A program made the position numbers and the translations under genes. Under the pieces are notes generated by a model. That model was not told the DNA's origin, did no database searches, and saw only the letters and a program-made list of their open reading frames with translations. Source: Aminobacterium colombiense DSM 12261 (lineage in GTDB: Bacteria > Synergistota > Synergistia > Synergistales > Aminobacteriaceae). From it: 64,000 nt of DNA. How positions within the stretch are numbered: the first letter of the stretch is position 1; each line of letters begins with the position of its first letter. The stretch is taken from assembly GCF_000025885.1 (NCBI RefSeq), contig NC_014011.1, positions 1,302,001 to 1,366,000 on the forward strand. Reading direction: 5' to 3'. Shown piece by piece: positions 9,156 to 18,405 of the stretch.

Positions 9156-10452
9156 ATAACATTAAAACGCTATCGTCTTCCCCTTCTTCATCAAAAGTGT
9201 AATTGGGATTTTTAACAATACGCACCTTGTCTATGCGCTGGCCCATTACTTTTACAACCTCAAAGCGAAGAGGCCCCCACTCAAGGGCAGCCCCAACTGC
9301 TGGCAAAGTCTTGAACTGTTCAAAAAGCCACCCGCTCAACGTACTGGATTCACTTTCAGGGGCGTAGGGCATCCGGAGAAACTTTTCAAAGAGTTCTTCC
9401 AGGTAGGCATCACCGCTCGCTAGATAGATATTTTCTTCTACCTGGGTATAATATTCCTTGAAATCGTCGTGTTCATCGTATATTTCGCCTACTAGCTCCT
9501 CTAAAATATCTTCAAGGGTAATAATCCCGGATGTACCGCCATATTCATCTAAAACAATGGCAAGGTGGGCTTTATTTCTTTGCAACATCTTTAATGCGTC
9601 CATTAAGGTGGCGCTGCCTGCTATCAGCAGTGGCGGAGCCATAATAGAACGAAGGTCAACATGCTTGTCATTGATATAATGGTTCAGAAAATCTTTTTCG
9701 TTGAGAATGCCAATGATATTGTCGAAGGTTCCTTCATATATTGGAACACGGGAATAATGATTCTTCAGCATAAGATTTTTTACATTCTCGAGGGGCTCAT
9801 TCACATTTAACGCAAACAGGTCCACTCGTGGAGTCTGTATTTCACAGACTTCTATCTCAGAGAAATTCACTGCGTTTCCTATAATATCCTTTTCGACCTC
9901 AGGCAACTCTCCTTCTTCTCCCATGGTTTCTACAATACTTAACAATTCATCATGTGTGACGCTGGGCAAAGCGGCTGTTCTGCTTTTGCCCCGCAAGTAA
10001 TTAGACAGATTTGTTGTAAGCCATGTAAGGGGAGAAAGAAGAAAAACAAAAAAATACACCCAGGCAGCAGCACCGAGAGCAAAGTTTTCAGCCTTATCCT
10101 TCACAAAAGCCTTGGGAAGGATTTCTCCAAAAAGGATGATGAGAACAGTCATAAGAAGTGTTGCATAAACCACACCGATAGGTCCCATCAAAACAGAAAG
10201 GATGCCTGCCGCCGCAGAGGTCATGACAATATCAACGATATTCCCGCCAATGAGGATCGCAGAAATCGTTTTATTGAAATCCTTTGCAAGGTCGAGTGCC
10301 TTTTTAGAGCCTTTACGTCCCTCTTCTACAAACCGTTTAAGACGTATTTTATTAACACTGGAATAAGCTGTCTCGCTTGCTGAAAAAAAAGCTGAAAGGA
10401 TGAACATAAAAATAAAAAATAGAGCGAACAGTATTACGGAACTCTCAGCCAC
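9154..10452 (-). CDS. CNNM/CorC (HlyC) family membrane protein with CBS pair
   Basis: A 432-residue protein in the standard order: DUF21/CNNM transmembrane domain (residues about 1-190, with the SASETAYSSVN segment near 25), two CBS domains (about 210-330, including EYGGTSGIITLEDILEELVGEI), and the C-terminal CorC_HlyC domain (about 345-425). Family members take part in Mg2+/Co2+ efflux or magnesium homeostasis; the old hemolysin label is historical. It is a single gene with no evident operon partner; together with the partial CorA at the left edge the region carries two divalent-cation genes. Confidence 0.88.
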   Translation of the reverse strand: MAESSVILFALFFIFMFILSAFFSASETAYSSVNKIRLKRFVEEGRKGSKKALDLAKDFNKTISAILIGGNIVDIVMTSAAAGILSVLMGPIGVVYATLLMTVLIILFGEILPKAFVKDKAENFALGAAAWVYFFVFLLSPLTWLTTNLSNYLRGKSRTAALPSVTHDELLSIVETMGEEGELPEVEKDIIGNAVNFSEIEVCEIQTPRVDLFALNVNEPLENVKNLMLKNHYSRVPIYEGTFDNIIGILNEKDFLNHYINDKHVDLRSIMAPPLLIAGSATLMDALKMLQRNKAHLAIVLDEYGGTSGIITLEDILEELVGEIYDEHDDFKEYYTQVEENIYLASGDAYLEELFEKFLRMPYAPESESSTLSGWLFEQFKTLPAVGAALEWGPLRFEVVKVMGQRIDKVRIVKNPNYTFDEEGEDDSVLML

Positions 10453-10551
10453 TAAAAAAAACCTCCATTTCAGGCTATAAGGCTATAATTTTACTATGAG
10501 TATAATAACAGAACATTAAGAGATAATGTTACTTATTGTTCTATTTGTTGA

Positions 10552-10810
10552 TTAGTGACTTCGCCACCTGCGGAGCCCTAGTAAAAACTCAGAAAGCATT
10601 TGCCGTGCTTCTTCTTTATCGAAACCCTCAGCCACCATGAAGAGGATACACTTTTCTATCATCTCGTCTATAGTTATACCCGGCTGCTCAAAAGCCCCGT
10701 TTCTGTAACAATAAATACAATAGTTATGGGAAAGGCTTCCGTTTCTTTCCGAACCTAGAAGAGAGGGGGTCTTCAAGAGGCATTCCACAACTTTGACAAA
10801 CCTTTTTCAT
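10552..10810 (-). pseudogene. Zn_ribbon_2-type (DUF, PF12674-like) protein, interrupted by a one-base frameshift
   Basis: Starting at ATG 10810 behind a strong AAAGGAGGTG site, the frame gives MKKVCQSCGMPLEDP and then runs off-frame to an early stop. From about 10769 the next frame continues the same protein: LLGSERNGSLSHNYCIYCYRNG and then EMIEKC to the stop at 10552. Joined, the two parts give an 85-residue protein with the CQSCGMP and CxYCY pairs of the small zinc-ribbon family. The break falls in a run of five G at 10765-10769; removing one base restores the whole protein. It may be a true inactivation or a homopolymer sequencing error. Confidence 0.75.
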
Positions 10811-11150
10811 GGCACCACCTCCTTTAATAAATAAAAATTATGCTTTAATATGAGCAATAATAGTAGCACAACTTATGTATTGCCACTCTTGCCTTTTTAT
10901 TTTTTCCCCTATTTTTGTATTTGTAAAACTCCCTCTAACTCCATTTCCTGCGGCAAGGGTAGAAAGCATTATCAAGTTTTTAGGCGTACCCTACGATTAA
11001 CCTCCTGTAGAAGGCCTTCGGTTGAATTTTTCTACATTTCACGTATAATAGTTTTTTGTATATAATGAAATAGATATTTACATTCAATTGCGTTGTATCC
11101 ACTAAACAGATTTCTTTTCTTTGTATTTCCCAGAAAGGATGTAGAAAATA
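10811..11150. other. Intergenic region between zinc-ribbon gene and MATE gene
   Basis: There is no gene I can support in these 340 AT-rich bases. The segment carries the zinc-ribbon ribosome site at its left end and a sigma70-like promoter for the MATE gene at 11038-11066. A short palindrome GAAGGCCTTC lies near 11010. Confidence 0.5.
11038..11066 (+). promoter_or_regulatory. Candidate sigma70 promoter for the MATE gene
   Basis: A consensus -10 box TATAAT (11061-11066) is preceded at 17 bases by TTCACG (11038-11043), a fair -35. It lies about 85 bases upstream of the MATE start. Confidence 0.45.
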
Positions 11151-12572
11151 TTGAAATACACATTCGATCCGCTGCGAGGGAGTATTTTCTCGGTATTCCT
11201 ATACTATTCCTCGCTGACGGTCATAGGAATGCTGGCGGTTTCCTCGGCCAGCGCCATCGATGCCGCTTTTCTAGGGAACATGGATGGCGAGGTTGCCTTG
11301 GCTACAGTAACGCTGACACTCCCCTTTGTCATTTTTGTGGGAGGAGTGGCGTTTATGATGGGTATTGGAGGATCAGTTTCCTGCGGCAAATATCTCGGAG
11401 CCGGCGATGTTCAGACGGCATCGGCCATTTTTACAAAAACTCTTCTAGCGACCCTCCTTTTCGCGGTGGGGGTCTGTTTCACAGCAACAATAGGAGTTGA
11501 CCTATTAGTTGTACTCCTGGGTGCAAGCCCTGCCATTGCTCCATCTGTGCGCACTTATACATCAATTTTAACCCTATTTATCCCTTTTTCAGTTACAGGA
11601 ATTTGTCTTTCATATTTCGTAAGAGTTGACGGCAGACCGCTTCTTGCTGCTGTTGCTATGACAGTAGGTGCCATAGTAAATATTTCCCTTGATTGGCTTT
11701 TTGTCGTAAAACTACATTGGGGTATACAGGGAGCTGCTTTCGCAACAGGATTCTCCCAAATTACCCTTCTCTGCATGCTGTTCTCCCATTTTCTACAAAA
11801 AAAGGGGAAATTGCGCTTTAATATGCGAGGAGGCTCATGGAAAGAAATTATTCGAGCTGCCTATAACGGGTTCTCTGAATTTGCCAACGAAATTTCAGCT
11901 GGATTTCTTACGTTCCTCTTTAACAGAATCATGATCAGGCGTTTAGGGGTAGCCGGTGTTGCAGCTTATACAATTGTCAACTACATTCTCTACCTTGGCT
12001 CTATGGCATGTTATGGTATCAGCGATGCCATACAGCCAATTATCAGTAAAAATTTTGGTGCTGGAAAAGCTAAGCGAATCAAGGGGTTCTTATGGATAGC
12101 AGGCGGAACAGTTACTTTTTTAGGTATCCTTATTGTGAGCATTCTACTTCTGATGCCAAACTCAATGATTAAGCTTTTTACAAACTCAGAAGCAGAAATA
12201 ACAATATGCATTGCCCGTGATTTTATAGCTCACTTCTGGCCAGCTTTTTTGCTTATTGGAATCAATATCGTCTTTTCTTCATATTTTACTGCTATGCAAA
12301 AGCCGGTACACTCAGCATTTATCGCCATATCGAGAAGTCTCGTGGCACCAGCAACGCTGCTATATATACTTCCTCTTTTCCTTGGCAACAAGGGGATATA
12401 TATGGCTGTTCCATTAGCGGAGCTCGCTACATTCATCCTTGCACTCGCACTCTTTATGCCGAACTCTCCATTAAAACTGATACGCTCTGACCAAATCTAC
12501 AAAAAACTAGGAGAAAAAAGAGAGCTTTTCCCACAAAAGGGTGTTCCCACTTCAGAATCACGCTTCTCATAA
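11151..12572 (+). CDS. MATE-family multidrug/cation efflux transporter
   Basis: A 473-residue protein of twelve predicted membrane helices with two MATE repeats; the N-half carries GxxxxxxDAAFLGNMDGEVALATVTL and the second half LGVAGVAAYTIVNYI and the SDAIQPIISKNFGAGK block typical of the NorM/DinF superfamily. Members expel cationic compounds against Na+ or H+. The start appears to be TTG at 11151, about ten bases after AGAAAGGATG, because no ATG fits the family's N-terminus. Its last six bases overlap the end of convergent lrgB. No regulator is adjacent. Confidence 0.85.
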   Translation: MKYTFDPLRGSIFSVFLYYSSLTVIGMLAVSSASAIDAAFLGNMDGEVALATVTLTLPFVIFVGGVAFMMGIGGSVSCGKYLGAGDVQTASAIFTKTLLATLLFAVGVCFTATIGVDLLVVLLGASPAIAPSVRTYTSILTLFIPFSVTGICLSYFVRVDGRPLLAAVAMTVGAIVNISLDWLFVVKLHWGIQGAAFATGFSQITLLCMLFSHFLQKKGKLRFNMRGGSWKEIIRAAYNGFSEFANEISAGFLTFLFNRIMIRRLGVAGVAAYTIVNYILYLGSMACYGISDAIQPIISKNFGAGKAKRIKGFLWIAGGTVTFLGILIVSILLLMPNSMIKLFTNSEAEITICIARDFIAHFWPAFLLIGINIVFSSYFTAMQKPVHSAFIAISRSLVAPATLLYILPLFLGNKGIYMAVPLAELATFILALALFMPNSPLKLIRSDQIYKKLGEKRELFPQKGVPTSESRFS

Positions 12573-13283
12573 CATTTTAAAGAATGGAATAACCCACAAG
12601 AGAAGAGGCACCACAATTACAGTAACAACGCCACAAAGGCCTGTAGCAAGGCTGCTGAAGGCACCCTCTGTCTCTCCCATCTCGAAAGCCCGGCTCGTCC
12701 CTATAGCATGAGAACTAGACCCAATGGCCAGACCTCGAGCAATCGGATGATGAATCCCAGCTATTTTACAAAGGATGGGCGCCAGAATAGCACCAGTTAC
12801 TCCCGTAATAATAATAGAAAACACTGTAACAGGAACTATACCCTCAATAATGCGGGCTATTTCGATTCCTATAGGGGCTGTCACAGATTTAGGAACCAGA
12901 GACAGAAAAAAATCATTGTTAAGATTTAAAAAACAGCATAAAAACCAAATACAGACAAAAGAAGTGAGAACCCCTGCAACTATAGAAAGCATTATCGGTT
13001 TCAGAATAGCTTTTAATCGTGACAATTCACGGTATATGGGCACAGCTAAGAGAACAGTAATCGGACCAAGCAACATAGCGATAATATCTCCACCGCGCCT
13101 ATATTCTTCATAGCTGTAGTCAGTAAATGTCAGAGTGATACCGATCACTAGAGATGAAAATACTACTGGAGGCAAGAGGACAAATCTTGCTTTGTCACGA
13201 ATCCAGCACCCCAAAAGATAAGTGCCAATGGTAAGAACTATGGCAAAAAGAGGGGTTTGAAATATTTCTTTAAAGACTGCCAC
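12567..13283 (-). CDS. lrgB: LrgB/CidB-family membrane protein
   Basis: A 238-residue membrane protein with the family's two signatures: PKSVTAPIGIEIA (about residues 130-142) and SSSHAIGTSRA (about 187-197). LrgB works with LrgA; the pair is linked to cell-lysis control in some bacteria and to pyruvate uptake or overflow-metabolite transport in others. It follows lrgA with a 14-base overlap. Its 3' end overlaps the convergent MATE gene by 6 bases. Confidence 0.9.
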   Translation of the reverse strand: MAVFKEIFQTPLFAIVLTIGTYLLGCWIRDKARFVLLPPVVFSSLVIGITLTFTDYSYEEYRRGGDIIAMLLGPITVLLAVPIYRELSRLKAILKPIMLSIVAGVLTSFVCIWFLCCFLNLNNDFFLSLVPKSVTAPIGIEIARIIEGIVPVTVFSIIITGVTGAILAPILCKIAGIHHPIARGLAIGSSSHAIGTSRAFEMGETEGAFSSLATGLCGVVTVIVVPLLLWVIPFFKML

Positions 13284-13638
13284 TGGACTTTTCCTCTTTT
13301 CTTCGAAGAAGGTACTGTGCTGTTATGCCCGTTGCTACCATAACAAGAGACGTAGAAAGAACAATTATGAAAATTAGCTGTGGAACAACATCAAGTATTT
13401 TTTCTTTGGCCGCTACCACACCGACAACAACAGGCACAAAGAAAAACGCGAGATTTCCCAGGCAAAAGTCCGCCAGGTCCTTTAACGATTCAACAGAAAT
13501 AACGTTACAGTACATAAGGGCAAATAAAAGTATCATCCCTATAACACTTCCAGGAATGGGAATACCTGATAAGACCTGAATACTTTGACCAATAAAGAAA
13601 ATGACGCATACAATGAACATTTGCCGTAAAAGATTCAA
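13270..13638 (-). CDS. lrgA: LrgA/CidA-family holin-like protein
   Basis: A 122-residue protein with four membrane segments and the LrgA block IPIPGSVIGMILLFALM near residues 27-43, followed by the DFCLGNLAFFFVPVVVGV segment. It is the small partner of LrgB, encoded directly downstream with overlap. No LytTR-type regulator accompanies the pair here, so control is not evident. In a pyruvate-fermenting anaerobe the pyruvate-transport role is attractive, but that is inference. Confidence 0.88.
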   Translation of the reverse strand: MNLLRQMFIVCVIFFIGQSIQVLSGIPIPGSVIGMILLFALMYCNVISVESLKDLADFCLGNLAFFFVPVVVGVVAAKEKILDVVPQLIFIIVLSTSLVMVATGITAQYLLRRKEEKSSGSL

Positions 13639-13723
13639 GGCAATCCCCCCTTAAACCTAAAATTCCGTCAGATTGTACATATAAATACGTGTCCGCACCA
13701 TAAAATTTTTCTATGGTTACCGA

Positions 13724-13762
13724 TAAAAATGTTTCCGGGAAGAAAAGTCTCCCCGGAAACAT
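13724..13762 (-). terminator. Rho-independent terminator of the tct/RidA operon
   Basis: The arms ATGTTTCCGGG (13729-13739) and CCCGGAAACAT (13752-13762) are exact complements. Read on the minus strand the stem is followed by TTTTTAT. It lies 44 bases after the stop of the triple-RidA gene and closes that operon. Confidence 0.8.
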
Positions 13763-13805
13763 AAAAAAGAACTTTGATCTAAATGTTCTGTCAAACCCCA
13801 GAAAA

Positions 13806-15113
13806 TTACGGTGCGTAAACCCAGAGATCAGTCAAAATTGTGCACCCGGGAATTGGCAACGGAGCGGGAACTTCAACTGCTGAAAAAGGCAGGGCCTGCC
13901 CTGGTAAACAATTTTGCCAACTCTGGTAAGCAGGGTAGAATTCGTTAAGATCAGTGTGGAACTGTTGGATGCGGACCACATTTTTCAAAGAAGTTCCTGC
14001 TGCCTGGCAAATCTTTTCTGCGTTGTTCAGAATATGCTCCATCTGACACTGAGCAGAAGAACCAAAATAGGGCTGTCTGGGATCAATCTCGCATCCTGGA
14101 GCAAGACCATTCTCATCAGCGGCCATAAGACCAGTAATAAAGAGAAGATCCCCTGCTCTGATCGCTACTGTCTGATCTTCATATCCTGTAAAGACATCGT
14201 GCTTGATGATCTCTTTTTTGGTTTTTCCGCCATCAGCAAGAGCCAAAACTGTAATTTCTATTGCCGCTTCAGAAATTGCGAAGCCTGGAGTAGCTGTAGG
14301 AATAAGTGTTGTTACCGGCGGGTTTTCAGGGAAATACTTATTCCAAACTTCTCTAAAGGCGGGGAAATCTTCTATGTCTCGCATATATACCTGAGCCTTA
14401 ACGATATTGCCAAGGGATGAACCGCTTGCTCGCAATGCTGGCTCTAGTCTGTGCTTAATAATATACTCAGTCTCTAGTTTTATCTGCTTGCCCCGCCAGA
14501 GATAACCAGGTACAGGACGTGCTTCCGGCGGTATGCACTCATTTCTTCCTTTACCACTTGTCGCCATCATTCCCGCTACAAAAATAAAGTCACCTGCACG
14601 CACTGCCGGAGCATATCCGGAAGAGGCCGGCGCATCTATCTCAGGTGGGTTAATAGCTTCAACAGAGAAATCCTCGCTGGGAACAACCGCGATCATCTCT
14701 ACCTCTATATCTGCATTATTAATAAGAAGGCCCTTTTGCAAAATAGAAGTGCTTGGAGGAATATAATCACCAAAGGCCGCTTTCCTCCCAACATGATATG
14801 GGTCTACTGCTTTCCAGGTAGTATAGTACTGATCTACTCGTACTACGTTAGACATGCCGCTTCCCGCACTAGAAAGCAAGGATTTGAGTCTGTTGAAAAT
14901 GAAATCCGTTTCCTTTTCATTTTTAGGTTTGCCTGACCTCGGAAGACGAGGGTTGTGTACCTCCGGAGAAAGTCCCTGTTTAAAATCAGTAGCCATATGC
15001 CCCGTCGCAAAAATCCAGTTACCGGCTTTTATTGCCTGGGCATACTGTATTTTTCCTTTAGCAATTTCGACAGGGGACAAAAATTCCAATGTTTTCTTCT
15101 TTGTGTCATCCAT
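13806..15113 (-). CDS. Three tandem RidA/YjgF domains in one chain
   Basis: A 435-residue protein made of three successive RidA (YjgF/YER057c/UK114) domains at about 17-150, 165-295 and 305-432. Each repeat has the family's opening strand pattern (QAIKAGNWIFATGHMA; PAVRAGDFIFVAGMMA; VAIRAGDLLFITGLMA) and the later GxxxxNVVR/NIVK segment. Classical RidA is a homotrimer of 130-residue chains that hydrolyses reactive enamines/imines, using an Arg in a PAR motif. At that place these repeats read PPST, PPVT and LPFS, so the catalytic Arg is missing in all three. The start is ATG 15113 behind GAGAAAGGAG. It is the last gene of the tct operon, 64 bases after tctA. Confidence 0.85.
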   Translation of the reverse strand: MDDTKKKTLEFLSPVEIAKGKIQYAQAIKAGNWIFATGHMATDFKQGLSPEVHNPRLPRSGKPKNEKETDFIFNRLKSLLSSAGSGMSNVVRVDQYYTTWKAVDPYHVGRKAAFGDYIPPSTSILQKGLLINNADIEVEMIAVVPSEDFSVEAINPPEIDAPASSGYAPAVRAGDFIFVAGMMATSGKGRNECIPPEARPVPGYLWRGKQIKLETEYIIKHRLEPALRASGSSLGNIVKAQVYMRDIEDFPAFREVWNKYFPENPPVTTLIPTATPGFAISEAAIEITVLALADGGKTKKEIIKHDVFTGYEDQTVAIRAGDLLFITGLMAADENGLAPGCEIDPRQPYFGSSAQCQMEHILNNAEKICQAAGTSLKNVVRIQQFHTDLNEFYPAYQSWQNCLPGQALPFSAVEVPAPLPIPGCTILTDLWVYAP

Positions 15114-15177
15114 ATAAATTCTCCTTTCTCTTGCTATGTGGCAATTTTCAGATGTCAGTAATAATGGAAAGAACCCA

Positions 15178-16668
15178 TCAAGCTGCTTCACATCTCCTAC
15201 TTTTTATTTCTCGTCTCACACTAAATACTAAGAATAGGATAGCCGTTACTATAAAGGCCAGAGAATAAGGTCTGGTAAAAAATATCTTTATACCAGCATC
15301 TGGCAACATCAAAGATGCTCGTAGGCTTTTTTCCATAATTGGACCTAAAACCAGGGCCATTGCCACTGATAGAACAGGGAAACCGCCTTTTTCAAAAAAG
15401 TAACCAATGAGTCCGAAAACAATGGAGAGCCAGAAATAGTAAACGTGACCGTAGCTTATAGAGGGACCTACTATTGAGAGGACTAAAACAAAGGGGATCA
15501 TATATTTGTTATCCACCATCGTGGCTAGCTTGCCTATAAAATTAGCTAAAAACAACCCCATCAACAAAAGCAACACATTAGAGATCATCATCGCTAAAAA
15601 GATAACGTAAACCAAATCCAGCTGGTCACGAAACAGGCTTGGTCCTGGGACCAATCCGTGGATCAGCATAGCACCCATCATCATCAGGGTATTGGAATCA
15701 CCTGGAATTCCCAGTGTTAGCATGGGGACCAAGGCACCACCTGTTACAGAATTATTTGCGCTTTCGCTTGCCACAACACCTTCCTTAGAGCCTTTGCAAA
15801 ACTCCTCGGGATTTTTAGAAGCCCTTTTAGCCTCACCATAAGCCATAAAAGAAGCCATGGTTGCTCCCAGCCCCGGCAGTATGCCAATTACTGTTCCAAT
15901 AATACTGGATCTCAAAATATTAAACCACATTTTAGGCAAGTATTTGTACGCAGAGAAAACTCCTGTCACTTTATACCTTACAATATTAGAAGCAGCGGGG
16001 CGCCCCACCATTCTGAATGCTTCTGCAACACATAATAACCCTATAGTTGCCGGAACCTCAGGAATACCTATAGTGAGTTCTTGAATGCCGAAGGTAAATC
16101 TTGGGAAAGGACAGATTAAGTCTAGCCCAACTGTAGAAAGCAGCAAACCGAAGGACGCTGCAATAAAACCTTTGAGAACCGATTTACATGACATGGTAAA
16201 TACTACTATTATGGCGAGAAGACAAAGAGAAAAATACTCCGGTCCTGCAAAAAGAGTCGCAATCCGTGCCAACTTTAACGAAAGAAAAATGAGGATAATA
16301 CAACTGAAAATTCCACCAAAAGATGAACTATATGTAGCTAACCCTAATGCGGTGCCACCCTCGCCTTTTTGGGTCATAGGCCACCCTTCCATCGCTGTCA
16401 CGGCCGCTGTCGGTGTTCCTGGAATGTTCATTAGAATAGCCGTTATGGATCCTCCATATATGCTGCCGCAATAGATGCCGCACATCATAATGAAAGCCGA
16501 ATATTTTGACATCGTAAATGTTAATGGAATCAACAATCCGATAGCTATGGTCGAAGTAAGACCTGGAGCAGCACCGACCATTATGCCGGAAAACACCGAT
16601 CCAACAAGAAGTAAAATTTGGGTTGGTTGAAATATTATCCCTAAAGCCTGTGTGATCATGCCATCCAT
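15178..16668 (-). CDS. tctA: Tripartite tricarboxylate transporter, large membrane subunit TctA
   Basis: A 496-residue protein with about twelve membrane helices. The TctA signatures are present: GAAPGLTSTIAIGLL near residue 32, the NIPGTPTAAVTAMEGWPM block near residue 79, and GTVIGILPGLGATMASFMAYGEAK with LTLGIPGDSNTL further on. With TctB and the periplasmic TctC it forms an ion-driven carboxylate importer. Gene order on this strand is tctC-tctB-tctA. The substrate cannot be read from sequence; the neighbouring isocitrate-dehydrogenase-family and fumarylacetoacetase-family enzymes suggest a di- or tricarboxylate. Confidence 0.92.
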   Translation of the reverse strand: MDGMITQALGIIFQPTQILLLVGSVFSGIMVGAAPGLTSTIAIGLLIPLTFTMSKYSAFIMMCGIYCGSIYGGSITAILMNIPGTPTAAVTAMEGWPMTQKGEGGTALGLATYSSSFGGIFSCIILIFLSLKLARIATLFAGPEYFSLCLLAIIVVFTMSCKSVLKGFIAASFGLLLSTVGLDLICPFPRFTFGIQELTIGIPEVPATIGLLCVAEAFRMVGRPAASNIVRYKVTGVFSAYKYLPKMWFNILRSSIIGTVIGILPGLGATMASFMAYGEAKRASKNPEEFCKGSKEGVVASESANNSVTGGALVPMLTLGIPGDSNTLMMMGAMLIHGLVPGPSLFRDQLDLVYVIFLAMMISNVLLLLMGLFLANFIGKLATMVDNKYMIPFVLVLSIVGPSISYGHVYYFWLSIVFGLIGYFFEKGGFPVLSVAMALVLGPIMEKSLRASLMLPDAGIKIFFTRPYSLAFIVTAILFLVFSVRREIKSRRCEAA

Positions 16669-16691
16669 TTTTAAAAACCTCTCTTCTTAGA

Positions 16692-17204
16692 TCAATTCAA
16701 AAAATATTCCCAAAGCTTGCCTGTTGGAAGGTAAACCCCTACGACAATGGCGAAGATGTAATACAAGCCGCCACCTAAAGCGACGCTAAATAAAGTACTA
16801 TTTAACATCTTGCTGCCAAGCACTCTCATTATGAGGAATATGAAAATGATCGTTGAAGGCAAAAAACCTATGGTGATAATAAGAGCCGGATATATTAAGC
16901 AAAGTAAAAAAGCGTAGGCTGTATTACGAATTAGAATCGATTCTTCATCTAAAGCATCTTTTTTCCAGACCACGTTTAGCTTGCTTAAGCTATCTAAAAC
17001 AAAAGAGAATCCGCCATTATTTTTGAAAAGTGATATCATAAGAAGGAGTGCCCCAGATCCTGTAAAAATGGAAAAAACTCTCGGAAAAAGAGCGAGACCG
17101 CCCGGATCTGCGTTAATAACAGGAAAACTAAATGTCTGCACAAAAAATATCAAACTTACAAAGAATGTTAAAAGAGCTACAGCCCACTCCGCGATAATAG
17201 TCAT
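16692..17204 (-). CDS. tctB: Tripartite tricarboxylate transporter, small membrane subunit TctB
   Basis: A 170-residue protein with four hydrophobic segments (about 8-28, 40-60, 90-120, 140-165), the size and shape of TctB. The FPRVF loop after the first pair of strands is typical. It lies between tctC and tctA with 23 bases to tctA, and supplies the small membrane part of the importer. Confidence 0.88.
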   Translation of the reverse strand: MTIIAEWAVALLTFFVSLIFFVQTFSFPVINADPGGLALFPRVFSIFTGSGALLLMISLFKNNGGFSFVLDSLSKLNVVWKKDALDEESILIRNTAYAFLLCLIYPALIITIGFLPSTIIFIFLIMRVLGSKMLNSTLFSVALGGGLYYIFAIVVGVYLPTGKLWEYFLN

Positions 17205-17227
17205 GGTAACACCTCATTCTTACCAAG

Positions 17228-17266
17228 TAGGCCTGCCTATACCTCTGCCAAGGCCAGGCAGGCCTA
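17228..17266 (-). terminator. Intercistronic hairpin after tctC
   Basis: An exact 11-bp stem, TAGGCCTGCCT (17228-17238) with AGGCAGGCCTA (17256-17266), lies between tctC and tctB. No T-run follows, so partial termination or protection of the tctC message from 3' decay is likelier than full termination. Confidence 0.65.
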
Positions 17267-17338
17267 TATAGGTTTACGTACTAAAAGAGATCATTTTTAA
17301 TCATCGAATCCCCTTTTGTAACTGCTTATTGTCAAAGG

Positions 17339-18319
17339 CTACTTGCTCTGCATCAAACTTAAAGCCTTGGTTATGTTTTCCTGCATCTTGTAGAGATGCT
17401 CTGTGTATGCCGCACTATCCTTTTTGTAAACAGACTGTCCCAGCTTTTCAAGCTCTGCTCTGAACTCAGGAATTTCCCATACCTTCTTGTTGGCTTCTTC
17501 AAGAATTTTTTTTACGTCCTCAGGAAGTCCCTTGGGACCGCCGATGCCGTAAGGAATTTCCCATACGATGTCATAACCAAGCTCTTTAAATGTCGGAACG
17601 TCAGGGAAGTCAGGGTGTCTTTCGCTGCCAAAATAACCGATAAACTTCAGTACACCATCATTAACGTAGGGAATGGCGGGTCTAATGTAAGAGCTGACTA
17701 CATCCACATGTCCACCCAGTATTGCAGCGTTCATTGCTGGAGAGCCGTCATGCGCTATGGCTTTGGCGCTGAATCCAGCCTGATCCATCCACAACAACAG
17801 CGGCTGATGGTGGCTTCCGCCTATATCAGAAACACCCATGGTCATCTTGTCAGGATTCTTCTTTGCTTCTTCAGCGAAGTCCATTGCTGTGTTCCAGTGT
17901 GATTTGCTCTGTGCCACTAGAACAGGAGACTGATAGCAGAAACTTCCTATAACATCGAAATCACTGATATCAAGGGGAGCGAGGTTCATTGGCTTATACT
18001 TGGGTAAATCTCCCTGGACAACAACGAGGGTATATCCATCAGGTCTGGCATTTTTGGCTGCGGCGTATCCTATACTTCCGCCACCACCAGTGATGTTTTC
18101 CACAACAATCTTCTGTCCAAGAATCTGCTCCAGATACTTCGTATAGATTCTGCTAGCAGTGTCTCCACCGCCCCCTGCTTGCCACATTACTATCCACTTT
18201 ATCGGCTTACTGGGATAATTTGACTTTCCAGCTGCCATGGCAGGTTCAACGCAAACAGCGAACATCAGGGAAAAAACAAACATAACCAATACAGCGACAA
18301 ACGCTCTTTTCTTTACCAT
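17339..18319 (-). CDS. tctC: Tripartite tricarboxylate transporter, periplasmic binding protein TctC (Bug family)
   Basis: A 326-residue secreted protein. A signal peptide covers residues 1-30 (basic MVKKR start, long hydrophobic stretch, cleavage near AMA-AG). The mature part opens with YPSKPIKWIVMWQAGGGGDTASR, the Bug/TctC pattern in which the glycine-rich loop clamps the ligand carboxylate, and later has the GYDIVWEIPYGIGGPKGLP segment. It captures a carboxylate and delivers it to TctAB. It precedes tctBA and is separated from them by a stem-loop, which would allow it to be made in excess. Confidence 0.92.
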   Translation of the reverse strand: MVKKRAFVAVLVMFVFSLMFAVCVEPAMAAGKSNYPSKPIKWIVMWQAGGGGDTASRIYTKYLEQILGQKIVVENITGGGGSIGYAAAKNARPDGYTLVVVQGDLPKYKPMNLAPLDISDFDVIGSFCYQSPVLVAQSKSHWNTAMDFAEEAKKNPDKMTMGVSDIGGSHHQPLLLWMDQAGFSAKAIAHDGSPAMNAAILGGHVDVVSSYIRPAIPYVNDGVLKFIGYFGSERHPDFPDVPTFKELGYDIVWEIPYGIGGPKGLPEDVKKILEEANKKVWEIPEFRAELEKLGQSVYKKDSAAYTEHLYKMQENITKALSLMQSK

Positions 18320-18405
18320 TCTTTATTCCCTCCTTAGTTATTTAGAAGCCTAAAAGCTTTCATAGTAGCCAGGGGAACAAGCTAAATGATCTTATTCGGT
18401 TAATC

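Noticed and set aside
9952-10383. 143-codon plus-strand frame opposite the CNNM/CorC gene
   Set aside because: The CorC domains are certain on the minus strand and the plus frame resembles no protein.
13914-14420. 168-codon plus-strand frame inside the triple-RidA gene
   Set aside because: It is a shadow of a clearly recognised RidA chain; composition is not protein-like.
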